DNA of 64,000 bases from [Mycobacterium] crassicus (lineage in GTDB: Bacteria > Actinomycetota > Actinomycetes > Mycobacteriales > Mycobacteriaceae). The notes under the pieces were generated by a model, which ran no database searches, had not been told where the DNA came from, and saw only the letters and a list, made by a program, of their open reading frames with translations. Shown here piece by piece: positions 16,470-24,825 of the stretch. Every line of letters starts with the position of its first letter. The first letter of the stretch is position 1. Location: assembly GCF_020181615.1 (NCBI RefSeq), contig NZ_CP084029.1, positions 4,012,800 through 4,076,799 on the forward strand, written 5' to 3'. Position numbers and translations under genes: made by a program.

Positions 16470-17263
16470 ACAACCTGTACCGCGATCTCGCCCCCATCAC
16501 CGAATCCGCTTGGGACGACATCGAACAGGAGGCGACCCGGACGTTCAAGCGGCATATCGCCGGGCGCCGGGTCGTCGACGTCAGCGAGCCGGCCGGCCCG
16601 ACGGCGGCCGCGGTGGGCACCGGGCGGCTGACCGGTATCGGCGCCCCGGCCGAGGGCGTGCAGGCAGATCTGCGCGACAGCAAACCGCTGGTGCGCCTGC
16701 GGGTTCCGTTCACCCTGTCGCGTGAGGAGATCGACGATGTGGAGCGGGGCTCCCAAGATCCCGACTGGGACCCGGTGAAGGCCGCCGCCAAGAAGCTGGC
16801 ATTCGCCGAGGACCGGATCATCTTCGGCGGCTACCCCGCCGCCGCGGTGGAGGGCATCCGCAGCGCGAGCTCGAACCCGGCGCTGATGCTGCCGGAGGAC
16901 CCGCGCGGCATCCCGGACGTGATCAGCCAGGCCCTCTCCGCGCTGCGGCTGGCCGGGGTGGACGGCCCGTACTCGGTGTTGCTGTCGGCCGACACCTACA
17001 CCAAGGTCAGCGAGACCTCCGACCACGGCTATCCGATCCTCGAGCACCTGCGCCGGCTGGTCACCGGCGACATCATCTGGGCCCCGGCCATCGACGGCGC
17101 GTTCGTGCTGACCACCCGCGGCGGTGATTTCGATCTGCGGCTCGGCACCGACGTGGCGATCGGCTACCTGTCGCATGATGCCGAGGACGTGCAGCTGTAT
17201 CTGCAGGAGACGCTGACGTTCCTGTGCTACACGGCGGAGGCCGCGGTCGCGCTGAACTGCTAG
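16466..17263 (+). CDS. cfp29: Encapsulin shell protein (Cfp29 type)
   Basis: A 265-residue family 1 encapsulin with the HK97-like fold, very close to M. tuberculosis Cfp29 (Rv0798c). Such proteins assemble into hollow icosahedral shells of about 60 copies. Recognisable segments are MNNLYRDLAPIT at the start, FKRHIAGRRVVDVSEP near residue 32, SKPLVRLRVPFTLSR and the C-terminal LYLQETLTFLCYTAEA. The start ATG overlaps the stop of the DyP cargo gene. The cargo tail upstream and the shell here form a complete cargo-plus-shell operon. Confidence 0.97.
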   Translation: MNNLYRDLAPITESAWDDIEQEATRTFKRHIAGRRVVDVSEPAGPTAAAVGTGRLTGIGAPAEGVQADLRDSKPLVRLRVPFTLSREEIDDVERGSQDPDWDPVKAAAKKLAFAEDRIIFGGYPAAAVEGIRSASSNPALMLPEDPRGIPDVISQALSALRLAGVDGPYSVLLSADTYTKVSETSDHGYPILEHLRRLVTGDIIWAPAIDGAFVLTTRGGDFDLRLGTDVAIGYLSHDAEDVQLYLQETLTFLCYTAEAAVALNC

Positions 17264-17362
17264 CGGACCGGCCGACGCCCTGAACTGTTCGGTGGCGCCG
17301 GCCCACGCCGGGGCCTACCGTTACTGCGTAGCGGACCAGCGCACTTCCCGGCGGGAGGTTTC

Positions 17363-17935
17363 ATGGCCAGATACCGGGTGGGCTATCTCGTGGGCAGCCT
17401 CTCACGGCAGTCCATCAATCGCAGGCTGGCCAACGTGCTGATCCGGGTGGCGCCGTCGGACTTGGAGTTCATCGAGATCCCCATCAAAGACCTGCCGCTG
17501 TACAGCCCCGACTACGACGACGATTTCCCGCCCGCGGGCCGCGCACTCAAAGAGGCGTTCGCCGCCGTAGACGCCGTCCTCTTTGTCACCCCCGAGTACA
17601 ACCGCTCGATCCCGGGCGCTCTGAAGAACGCCATCGACTGGGCGAGCCGACCGTGGGGTGAGAACTCGCTGACTCACAAGCCGTCCGCGGTGATCGGAAT
17701 GTCGCCCGGCAAACAGGGCACGGCAATCGCCCAACAGAACCTGCGCAGCGTGCTCGGCTACCTCAACTCGCCCCAGATGAACGCCCCCGAGGCCTATCTC
17801 CAGTACCAGTCCGACATCTTCACCGACGACGGCGAAGTGCTCGATGCGGGCACCGCGAAGTTTCTCCGAAAGTTCATGGCCGAGTTCGATGCCCATGTCA
17901 CGCGGGTGCTGACCGTGCTGCCGCCGAGAAGCTAG
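17363..17935 (+). CDS. NAD(P)H-dependent FMN reductase
   Basis: A 190-residue flavodoxin-fold reductase of the NADPH-dependent FMN reductase family. The FMN phosphate loop GSLSRQSINRRLA is near residue 12, and the second flavin motif TPEYNRSIPGALKNAIDW near residue 76. It should reduce free or bound FMN with NAD(P)H. The ATG at 17363 has GGGAGG about 5 bases upstream. It lies 99 bases after the encapsulin gene and 2 bases before the catalase gene, so it may belong to an oxidative-stress group with them. It has no cargo-loading tail, so it should act outside the shell. Confidence 0.88.
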   Translation: MARYRVGYLVGSLSRQSINRRLANVLIRVAPSDLEFIEIPIKDLPLYSPDYDDDFPPAGRALKEAFAAVDAVLFVTPEYNRSIPGALKNAIDWASRPWGENSLTHKPSAVIGMSPGKQGTAIAQQNLRSVLGYLNSPQMNAPEAYLQYQSDIFTDDGEVLDAGTAKFLRKFMAEFDAHVTRVLTVLPPRS

Positions 17936-17937
17936 TC

Positions 17938-18879
17938 ATGGCCGGATCGGTTACGCCAGACGACGCCATTGCCGCGATCCGGGGCACCGGTGGCGCGCAG
18001 CCCGGTTACCGCGCACTGCACGCCAAGGGCACCCTGTACCGGGGCACCTTCACCGCAACCCCCGAAGCTCAGCGACTGTGCCGTGCACCGCATCTCGACG
18101 GCTCGCCGGTGCCCACACTGATCCGCTTCTCCAACGGGTCGGGCAACCCGAACCAGCGCGACGGGGTGCCGGGTGTGCGCGGGATGGCGGTGAAGTTCAC
18201 CCTGCCCGACGGGTCGACCACCGACGTCTCGGCGCAGACCGCCCGGTTGTTCGTCTCCAGTACGCCGGACGGGTTCGTGGAACTGCTGCGCGCGATGCGA
18301 CCCGGCCTGGCCGCGCCGATCCGCATGGCCGCCTTCCTGGCGACCCATCCTCGGGTGCTCGGCGCTTTGCCGGTTCTGCGGGCCGCCAACCGGATACCGG
18401 CCAGTTACGCCACCGTCGAGTATCACGGGCTGCACGCGTTCCGCTGGGTCGACGCCGACGGCGGTGCGCGATTCGTGCGCTATCACCTGTCCCCCGCCGC
18501 GGGAGAACAGTTTCTGTCCGCATCGGCGGGCCTGGCGAGGGGCCGTGAGTTCCTCACCGAGGAGCTCAACGGCCGCCTGGAGGCCGCGCCGGCACGGTTC
18601 GAGTTCCGCGTGCAGATCGGCGGGCCGAAGGACTCGACCGTCGATCCGTCGGCGCCGTGGGCGAGGGGCGAGTTCACCACGGTGGGCGCGCTGGACATCA
18701 CCGGCCTGGACACCGAGCGCGAGCACGGCGACGACATCGTGGTGTTCGATCCGATGCGGGTGACCGACGGCATCGAGCCGTCCGACGACCCGGTGCTGAG
18801 GTTCCGCAGCCAGGCCTATTCGGCGTCGGTCAAGCTGCGCACCGGTGTGGATCGCGGTCCCGCCGCGCCGCCGGCCTGA
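17938..18879 (+). CDS. Small heme catalase-family protein
   Basis: A 313-residue member of the catalase superfamily, much shorter than classical catalases (about 480 or more). The heme-pocket residues are all visible: H28 in LHAKG, N66 in RFSNGSGN and the heme-ligand Y294 in R-x3-Y form (RSQAY). This pattern is typical of the minimal catalase-related peroxidases of actinobacteria. No signal peptide and no encapsulin-loading tail. The ATG at 17938 is 2 bases after the FMN reductase stop, so the two are very likely cotranscribed. It faces purQ tail to tail with 15 bases between. Peroxidase rather than catalase activity is possible. Confidence 0.88.
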   Translation: MAGSVTPDDAIAAIRGTGGAQPGYRALHAKGTLYRGTFTATPEAQRLCRAPHLDGSPVPTLIRFSNGSGNPNQRDGVPGVRGMAVKFTLPDGSTTDVSAQTARLFVSSTPDGFVELLRAMRPGLAAPIRMAAFLATHPRVLGALPVLRAANRIPASYATVEYHGLHAFRWVDADGGARFVRYHLSPAAGEQFLSASAGLARGREFLTEELNGRLEAAPARFEFRVQIGGPKDSTVDPSAPWARGEFTTVGALDITGLDTEREHGDDIVVFDPMRVTDGIEPSDDPVLRFRSQAYSASVKLRTGVDRGPAAPPA

Positions 18880-18894
18880 CCCTCGGCGACGGGC

Positions 18895-19569
18895 TCAGAC
18901 CGACAGCACCGCGTCCAGCGCGGAGTAGAACAGCCCCAGCCCGTCGTCGCTGGGCCCGGTCAGTGCCTCGATGGCGTGCTCGGGGTGCGGCATCAGGCCG
19001 ACCACCCGGCCGTTGGCCGAGCTCACCCCGGCGATGTCGCGCAGCGAGCCGTTGATGTTGTCGAGGTAGCGGAAGACCACCCGGCCCTCGCCCTCCAGCT
19101 CGTCGAGCACCGCCTCGGAGGCCACGTAGCGGCCCTCGCCGGACTTCAACGGCACAAGCAGGTCGGCGTCGGCGTCGAACCGGGAGGTCCACGCGGTGTC
19201 GGTGGAGGCCACCCGCAGCCAGACGTCGCGGCAGACGAAGTGCAGGCCGGCGTTGCGGGTCAGCGCTCCGGGCAGCAGCCCGGCCTCGCACAGCACCTGG
19301 AAGCCGTTGCAGATGCCCAGCACCGGCATGCCCGCACCGGCCGCCCTGATGACCTCACCCATAACCGGGGCGAACCGGGCGATGGCCCCACAGCGCAGGT
19401 AGTCGCCGTAGGAGAAGCCGCCGGGTACGACGACGGCGTCGACGCCCTTGAGGTCGGCGTCGGCATGCCAGAGGCTGACCGGTTCGGCTCCGACGAACCG
19501 GACCGCGCGGGCGGCGTCGACGTCGTCGAGGGTGCCGGGAAAGGTGATGACGCCGACCCGGGCGCTCAC
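18895..19569 (-). CDS. purQ: Phosphoribosylformylglycinamidine synthase, glutaminase subunit
   Basis: A 224-residue class I glutamine amidotransferase that supplies ammonia to PurL. The nucleophile is the cysteine in GICNGFQVL; the His-Glu pair is in [10 protein letters not shown] near the C-terminus, and [14 protein letters not shown] forms the oxyanion region. The start GTG 19569 overlaps the purS stop (GTGA); the reading frame extending further upstream is only a shadow of purS. Homologue of Rv0788. Confidence 0.96.
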   Translation of the reverse strand: MSARVGVITFPGTLDDVDAARAVRFVGAEPVSLWHADADLKGVDAVVVPGGFSYGDYLRCGAIARFAPVMGEVIRAAGAGMPVLGICNGFQVLCEAGLLPGALTRNAGLHFVCRDVWLRVASTDTAWTSRFDADADLLVPLKSGEGRYVASEAVLDELEGEGRVVFRYLDNINGSLRDIAGVSSANGRVVGLMPHPEHAIEALTGPSDDGLGLFYSALDAVLSV

Positions 19570-19805
19570 CGCGTCTCCCGGCTCACGGTGAAGTCCTCGA
19601 TCACCGTATTGGCCAGCAGCGATTCGGCGATCTCGGCGAGCGCGGCGTCGTCGATCGAGTCGTCGACCTCGAGCTCGAAGCGCTTGCCCTGGCGCACCTC
19701 CGACACCCCGGCATGCCCGAGCCGGGAAAGCGCGCCGACGATCGCCTGACCCTGCGGGTCGAGAATCTCGGCTTTGGGCATCACGTGCACAACCACCCGG
19801 GCCAC
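19566..19805 (-). CDS. purS: Phosphoribosylformylglycinamidine synthase subunit PurS
   Basis: A 79-residue subunit that bridges PurQ and PurL and helps channel ammonia. The pattern [16 protein letters not shown], then [15 protein letters not shown] and a C-terminal [10 protein letters not shown], is characteristic. The start is GTG 19805 with AGGGAG just upstream. The stop overlaps purQ. Corresponds to Rv0787A. Confidence 0.95.
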   Translation of the reverse strand: MARVVVHVMPKAEILDPQGQAIVGALSRLGHAGVSEVRQGKRFELEVDDSIDDAALAEIAESLLANTVIEDFTVSRETR

Positions 19806-19820
19806 GCGCGCTCCCTACTG

Positions 19821-19844
19821 TTGACGGGGACTCGGTCGGGTCAA
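19821..19844. promoter_or_regulatory. Facing -35-like boxes between purS and the MBL gene
   Basis: TTGAC at 19821-19825 on the plus strand and TTGAC on the minus strand (19844-19840) form an inverted pair with 14 bases between, in the 84-base divergent gap. Plus-strand CAATAC lies at a plausible -10 distance from the first; the minus-strand -10 is not convincing. The two promoters may overlap, making purSQ and the MBL gene compete for polymerase. Low-confidence visual call. Confidence 0.3.
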
Positions 19845-19889
19845 CAATACCGATGCCCGTCCGCGGCGCCGGAGCGCACAATCGAAGCC

Positions 19890-20528
19890 ATGCGACTGAC
19901 CCACTTCGGCCATTCCTGCCTGCTCGCCGATTTCGGCGACACCACGGTGCTGTTCGACCCCGGCAACTTCTCCCACGGCTTCGAGGGCATCACCGGACTT
20001 TCGGCCATCCTGGTCACCCACCAGCACCCCGACCACGCCGACGTGGCGCGGCTGCCGGCGCTGATCGACGCCAATCCGGGTGCCGCGCTCTACGCCGACC
20101 CGCAGACCGCCGCCCAGCTGGGCGCGCCGTGGCAGCCGGTGCATGTCGGGGACGCGTTCTCGGTCGGGTCGCTGCGGGTGCGCGGGGTGGGCGGGGTGCA
20201 TGCGGTGATCCATCCGGAGCTGCCGATGATCGACAACATCTCCTACCTGATCGGCGACGCCGAGCATCCAGCCCGGCTGATGCACCCCGGTGACGCGCTG
20301 TTCGTGCCCGGCGAGCCGGTGGATGTGCTGGCCACCCCGGCGGCGGCGCCGTGGATGAAGATCTCCGAGGCGGTGGACTACCTGCGTGCCGTCGCGCCGC
20401 GCGCCGCGGTGCCGATCCACCAGGGCATCATCGCGCCCGACGCCCGGGGCATCTACCACGGCCGTCTGGCCGAGATGGGCCGCACCGACTTCCAGGTCCT
20501 GCCGGCCGAGAGCGACGTCGCGTTCTGA
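19890..20528 (+). CDS. MBL-fold metallohydrolase (Rv0786c type)
   Basis: A 212-residue metallo-beta-lactamase-fold hydrolase of the UlaG/L-ascorbate-lactonase-like type. It has H-x-H-x-D-H in [10 protein letters not shown] and later metal-ligand candidates in MHPGDALF and IHQGIIAP. The start is ATG 19890; a longer in-frame extension would run through purS antisense and is rejected. It is divergent from purSQ across 84 bases. Homologues sit in the same place in M. tuberculosis (Rv0786c). Substrate unknown. Confidence 0.85.
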   Translation: MRLTHFGHSCLLADFGDTTVLFDPGNFSHGFEGITGLSAILVTHQHPDHADVARLPALIDANPGAALYADPQTAAQLGAPWQPVHVGDAFSVGSLRVRGVGGVHAVIHPELPMIDNISYLIGDAEHPARLMHPGDALFVPGEPVDVLATPAAAPWMKISEAVDYLRAVAPRAAVPIHQGIIAPDARGIYHGRLAEMGRTDFQVLPAESDVAF

Positions 20529-20550
20529 ACTCATTCTTTGAGAGGGTTCG

Positions 20551-20580
20551 TTGACAATTGCGGGTGCGGGCCCGAATCAT
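20551..20580 (+). promoter_or_regulatory. Predicted promoter of the LLM-class oxidoreductase
   Basis: A perfect TTGACA at 20551-20556 is followed by an 18-base spacer and AATCAT at 20575-20580. The ATG at 20588 lies 7 bases further on, so the message would be leaderless. The -10 is a weak match. Confidence 0.45.
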
Positions 20581-20587
20581 GATCGCC

Positions 20588-21673
20588 ATGAGCGACCAAC
20601 TCAACGAACTGGGCTACTACGCCGTGACTCGCCATCCGGCCGACGCCAAGGTGGTCTTCGCCGAGGCCCGCAAGGCCGAAGAGCTGGGGCTGGGCGCCTG
20701 CCACGTCGGTGAGCGCTTCACGGTCAAGGACGCCGCGGTGCTGTCCGGCGCGCTGGCGGGCTGCACCACCGAGCTGGGTATCGCGCCGTCCACCAACCAC
20801 CACACCCGCCATCCCACGGTTACCGCAACCGTCGGATCGACCATGCCCGCCCTGACCGACGGACGCTTCGCGATGGCGTTCGGCCGCGGCATGGGGGCCT
20901 ATTGGCAGGCCGTCGGGCTGCCGGTGGTGACCGCGGCCCGGCTGCGCGACTTCTTCTCCATCCTGCGCCGGTTGTGGGACGGCGAAACCATCCTCAACCA
21001 CGACGGGCCGGCCGGGAAGTGGCCGGTGCTGCGCCACGCGAACGGCTTGGCCGACGCACCGCCCATCGGTTTGGTTGCGGTGGGACCCAAGACGATGGAA
21101 CTGGCCGGGGAGATCGGCGATTTCGTCGTGCTGCACACGTTCTTCTCCGACGAGGCCACCGCGGCGTCGGTGGCGGCCGTGCGCCGCGGCGCCGAACGGG
21201 CCGGCAAAGATCCCGACAGCGTCCGGATCTGGGCCTGCCTGGCCACGGTCAGCGACGACCTGCCCGCCGAGGACCGGCTGCGCCGCCGGGCCGGGCGGCT
21301 GGCCACCTACCTGCAGGCCTACGCCGACGTGCTGATCGCCGCCAACGGCTGGGACCCGGCGGTGTGGGAGCGGATGCGGGCCACCGAGCTGTTCGCGAAC
21401 GCCGCCGCGGCCGGGCCCATCGACGCCAGTGCGTCGGTGGACACCCTGGAACAGATCGCCGAGTTGATCCCCGACGAATGGCTGGCCGCGGCCGCCGCCG
21501 GGTCACCCGAGAACTGCGCGAAGACCATCGCCCGACAATTCGACCTGGGCGTGCACTCGGTGATCATGCACGGAGCGACCCCGCAGGAACTCGCCCCGGT
21601 GGTGGCGGCCTATCGCACCGTCCGGCCGCAGTTGCGCCGGGCCGTGGCGGTCAACCCCGGCCGATTCGCCTGA
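20588..21673 (+). CDS. Luciferase-like (LLM class) F420/flavin-dependent oxidoreductase
   Basis: A 361-residue TIM-barrel oxidoreductase of the luciferase-like monooxygenase class; in mycobacteria these mostly use coenzyme F420. Typical elements are HVGERFTVKDAAVLSGALA near residue 34, APSTNHHTRHPTVTA, the FGRGMGAYWQ phosphate-binding loop and VAVGPKTMELAGEIGD. I start at ATG 20588 because of the leaderless promoter; an in-frame ATG at 20579 is the alternative. The closest remembered M. tuberculosis relative is in the Rv0791c neighbourhood. The following TetR gene, 17 bases on, may regulate or be cotranscribed with it. Substrate unknown. Confidence 0.85.
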   Translation: MSDQLNELGYYAVTRHPADAKVVFAEARKAEELGLGACHVGERFTVKDAAVLSGALAGCTTELGIAPSTNHHTRHPTVTATVGSTMPALTDGRFAMAFGRGMGAYWQAVGLPVVTAARLRDFFSILRRLWDGETILNHDGPAGKWPVLRHANGLADAPPIGLVAVGPKTMELAGEIGDFVVLHTFFSDEATAASVAAVRRGAERAGKDPDSVRIWACLATVSDDLPAEDRLRRRAGRLATYLQAYADVLIAANGWDPAVWERMRATELFANAAAAGPIDASASVDTLEQIAELIPDEWLAAAAAGSPENCAKTIARQFDLGVHSVIMHGATPQELAPVVAAYRTVRPQLRRAVAVNPGRFA

Positions 21674-21689
21674 CCCGCTGCCGAATTCG

Positions 21690-22364
21690 ATGAGCGAACC
21701 CGGTCAGGCGGCCCGCGCGCTGGAGCAGTGGCAGGCGCTGATCCCGGCCACGCAGTCGGCGGCCGGCACCCGGCTGAACAAGCGCGGCCTGCAGACCCGG
21801 GCACGCCTACTCGACGTCGCCATCGAGATGCTGGCCGCCGGGGACAGCGAACCGGTCTCGGCGAACCGCATCGCCAAGCAGGCCGACGTCTCGTGGGGCA
21901 CCGTGCAGCACCAGTTCGGTGACCTCGACGGCCTGTGGCTGGCCGTGGTCACCGAAATCCACACCCGCAGTTGGTCCCAGGACGGGGGTCCGTGGCCCGC
22001 GCTGACCGGATCATTGGCCGAGCGGCTCGAGGCCGCCATCGACTCGGTCTGGATGTATCTCGAGACCACCGAGGGACGCGCGCTGACCGCACTGCGCAAC
22101 TGGCTCCCGCCGCGCCGCGCGGATGTCCTCGCCGAGTATCCCCGAACCGCGGGGGCGCTGGCCGCCCGCGAGCATGACTGGATTCAGGGTTTCGCCTATC
22201 TGATGGACGGCCTCGACCTGGACCCCGACAAGCTGCACAACGTCCGGTGCCTGCTCCCGGCCGCCGTTCGCGGCCTGTCCAGTGAGCGGGAGATCGGCTT
22301 CAGTACCGAACTCGGCGTCGCCCGCAGGACACTGGCCCAAGCCCTGTCGGCGTACCTGAGCTGA
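21690..22364 (+). CDS. TetR-family transcriptional regulator
   Basis: A 224-residue regulator with an N-terminal TetR DNA-binding domain after a leader of about 30 residues: RGLQTRARLLDVAIEML, then VSANRIAKQADVSWGTVQHQFGD, with the recognition helix around SWGTVQHQF. The C-terminal ligand-binding region is divergent. It begins 17 bases after the LLM oxidoreductase on the same strand, so it is probably cotranscribed and may respond to that enzyme's substrate. It ends 12 bases before the stop of the convergent FAD dehydrogenase. Confidence 0.85.
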   Translation: MSEPGQAARALEQWQALIPATQSAAGTRLNKRGLQTRARLLDVAIEMLAAGDSEPVSANRIAKQADVSWGTVQHQFGDLDGLWLAVVTEIHTRSWSQDGGPWPALTGSLAERLEAAIDSVWMYLETTEGRALTALRNWLPPRRADVLAEYPRTAGALAAREHDWIQGFAYLMDGLDLDPDKLHNVRCLLPAAVRGLSSEREIGFSTELGVARRTLAQALSAYLS

Positions 22365-22375
22365 CTGGCCGTCGG

Positions 22376-24031
22376 TCAGGCGATGTCGCCGGCGGCCGCG
22401 CGCCCGGCGGCGCGGCCGGAGAAGATGCACCCGCCCAGGAACGTGCCCTCCAGCGCCCGGTAGCCGTGCACCCCGCCACCCCCGAAGCCGGCGACCTCGC
22501 CGGCGGCGTACAGCCCGCCGATCGGCTTGCCATCGCCGCCCAGCACCCGGGCACCCAAGTCGGTCTCCAAGCCGCCCAACGTCTTTCGGGTCAGGATGTG
22601 CAGCTTGACCGCGATCAGCGGCCCGGCGGCCGGGTCGGTCAACCGGTGCGGGGCCACCACCCGGCCCAGCCGGTCACCCAGGTAGGTCCGGGCGCCGCGG
22701 ATCGCGGTGACCTGACCGTCCTTGCTGAACCGGTTGGCCACTTCGCGGTCTCGCGCGGTGACCTCGGCCTCGACCGTCGCGTAGTCCAGCGGCACCACGT
22801 CGGGCAGGTCGTTCATCGCGGCGACCAGATCGCGCAGCGAATCGGCATGCACGAAGTCCACCCCGCGGTCGACGAAGGCCTGCACCGGCGGCGGTGGCCC
22901 GGAACGGGCGCGCGAGGCGACCAGCTGACGCAGGCTGCGCCCGGTCAGGTCCGGGTTCTGCTCCTGACCGGACAGCGCGAATTCCTTCTCGATGATCTTC
23001 GCGTTGAGCACGAACCAGGTGTAGTCCTGCCCGGAGCGGGCGATGTGTTCCAGCGTGCCGAGGGTGTCGAAACCGGGATACAACGGTCCGGGCAGTCGCA
23101 CACCCGCCGCATCCAGCCACAGCGGCGACGGGCCGGGAATGATCCGGATGCCGTGCCCCGGCCAGATCGGGTCGTGGTTGGTGATGCCCTCGGTGTAGTG
23201 CCACATCCGGTCCCGGTTGATCACCCGCCCGCCGGCCGCCTCGGTGATCCCGATCATCCGGCCGTCGACGTGGGCGGGCACCCCGGCCAGCAGCTGAGCG
23301 GGAACCCGGCCCATCCGCTCCGGCCAGTTCTGCCGCACCAGATCGAGGTTGCCGCCGATACCGCCGCTGGTCACCAGCACGGCTGACGCACGGAATTCGA
23401 ACTCCCCCAAGGTGTCCCGCGACGACGCCACTCCACGCGGCGCGGATGAAGGTTCCAGGACGCTGCCCCGCACCCCAGCCACCCGGCCGTCCTCAACGAT
23501 CAACTCGTCGACCCGATGCCGGTGGGCGAACCGAACTTTCGGGTGGTCCCGCAGCCGGCTCGCGAAGATCTCGACCAGGGCGGGGCCCGTTCCCCAGGTG
23601 ATGTGGAATCGGGGCACCGAATTGCCGGGCCCCAGTGCCCCGTAGCCGCCGCGCTCGGCCCAGCCGACCAGCGGGAAGACCTTCAGCCCGCGGGCCCGCA
23701 ACCAGCTGCGCTTCTCGCCCGCCGCGAAATCGACGTACGCGTGCGCCCACTGCCTCGGCCAGTGGTCTTCGGGCCGGTCGAAGCCGGCGTTGCCCAGCCA
23801 GTCCTGCAACGCCAGCTCGTGGCTGTCGCGCACGCCCAGCCGGCGCTGCTCGGGGCTGTCGACGAAGAACAGTCCGCCGAAGGACCAGAATGCCTGCCCG
23901 CCCAGGTTGGCGCTGTTCTCCTGATCGACGATCAGCACCCGCCGACCACGTTCGGACAGTTCGCAGGCCGCCACCAGGCCGGCCAAACCCGCTCCGACGA
24001 TGATCGCGTCGGCGTCAGCCTTACCGCTCAT
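22376..24031 (-). CDS. FAD-binding dehydrogenase (Rv0785 type, KstD/FrdA superfamily)
   Basis: A 551-residue flavoprotein of the fumarate reductase/3-ketosteroid dehydrogenase superfamily. The N-terminal Rossmann motif IIVGAGLAGLVAACEL starts at about residue 10, the FAD contact LGGQAFWSFGG follows near 43, and the C-terminal FAD motif is LYAAGEVAGFGGGG. Length and sequence match M. tuberculosis Rv0785, whose substrate is not firmly established to my knowledge. The start is ATG 24031; the frame running further upstream overlaps the next gene. It is 19 bases downstream of the DUF2334 gene, probably one transcript. Confidence 0.9.
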   Translation of the reverse strand: MSGKADADAIIVGAGLAGLVAACELSERGRRVLIVDQENSANLGGQAFWSFGGLFFVDSPEQRRLGVRDSHELALQDWLGNAGFDRPEDHWPRQWAHAYVDFAAGEKRSWLRARGLKVFPLVGWAERGGYGALGPGNSVPRFHITWGTGPALVEIFASRLRDHPKVRFAHRHRVDELIVEDGRVAGVRGSVLEPSSAPRGVASSRDTLGEFEFRASAVLVTSGGIGGNLDLVRQNWPERMGRVPAQLLAGVPAHVDGRMIGITEAAGGRVINRDRMWHYTEGITNHDPIWPGHGIRIIPGPSPLWLDAAGVRLPGPLYPGFDTLGTLEHIARSGQDYTWFVLNAKIIEKEFALSGQEQNPDLTGRSLRQLVASRARSGPPPPVQAFVDRGVDFVHADSLRDLVAAMNDLPDVVPLDYATVEAEVTARDREVANRFSKDGQVTAIRGARTYLGDRLGRVVAPHRLTDPAAGPLIAVKLHILTRKTLGGLETDLGARVLGGDGKPIGGLYAAGEVAGFGGGGVHGYRALEGTFLGGCIFSGRAAGRAAAGDIA

Positions 24032-24050
24032 GGCGTCCGAGGGTAGCGAG

Positions 24051-24764
24051 TCAGGCGGTGAGCCCGGTAGCCACATCGGCCGGGGCGACCGGCCAGTGGT
24101 AGCGCTCCGGCCGGCAGCCCTGGCCCAGCGCGGTGTCCACCGCATCGAGCATGGCCGCCACCACAGCGGGATCACCGAGCTGACGGGCACCCACCGACAG
24201 GCGGACCATCCCGCCACGGCGTGCGATGCGGTCGCTGGTCGCCACCACCATCCGGCACCACCAGGGCGCGCTCAGAAAACCGGCTCCGATGCCCACCACT
24301 CGGGCCCGCACGGTGCGGTCCAGCACCAGGTCGGTCACCCCGTGCAGTCCGGCGAGCAACCGGAATCCATTGCGGGGCAACGCGGTCACGGTTCCCGCAG
24401 ACACCGTCCAGCCGGGTGCGGCGAACAGGCGGGTCCGCAGTCCCAGGTGCTCGAGCACCCGGTCGGCGCCCAGCAGCCGCAGGTTGGCCTCGTGGGCGGG
24501 CAGCGTGGCGAATTCGCCGCGTCGCTTCTTGGTCGCGGCCTCGTCGAAGCCGTACAACACGATCGCGGCACCGTCGGCCCGCCGCTGCCGCAACCAGTCG
24601 GCGGTGTCCGGGTCGCGGTCCAGCCGGTAGTCGGCACCCAGCCTCGGTGCCACCAGCAGTGACACCGGCACCCCGCGGGAGTCCAGGTGCGCGCAGAAAG
24701 CCTCGGCATCGGCGCAGCTGCGTGCAGCGATCCCGGAGACGGAGACGATCAGTTGTCCGGTCAC
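24051..24764 (-). CDS. DUF2334 / polysaccharide-deacetylase-like protein
   Basis: A 237-residue protein with the DUF2334 pattern, a divergent branch of the polysaccharide deacetylase fold: IVSVSGIAARS at the first strand, VPVSLLVAPRLGADYRL, VLYGFDEA where deacetylases have the first metal motif, and FAAPGWTVSAGT. The usual His-x3-His pair is not evident. Corresponds by position to Rv0784. No signal peptide. It precedes the FAD dehydrogenase by 19 bases. Function unknown. Confidence 0.75.
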   Translation of the reverse strand: MTGQLIVSVSGIAARSCADAEAFCAHLDSRGVPVSLLVAPRLGADYRLDRDPDTADWLRQRRADGAAIVLYGFDEAATKKRRGEFATLPAHEANLRLLGADRVLEHLGLRTRLFAAPGWTVSAGTVTALPRNGFRLLAGLHGVTDLVLDRTVRARVVGIGAGFLSAPWWCRMVVATSDRIARRGGMVRLSVGARQLGDPAVVAAMLDAVDTALGQGCRPERYHWPVAPADVATGLTA

Positions 24765-24825
24765 GCCACCAGTGTGGCCACCGCAGGTGTCCGGTCGGTG
24801 ACATCGAAGAAGATGTCAGATAGCG

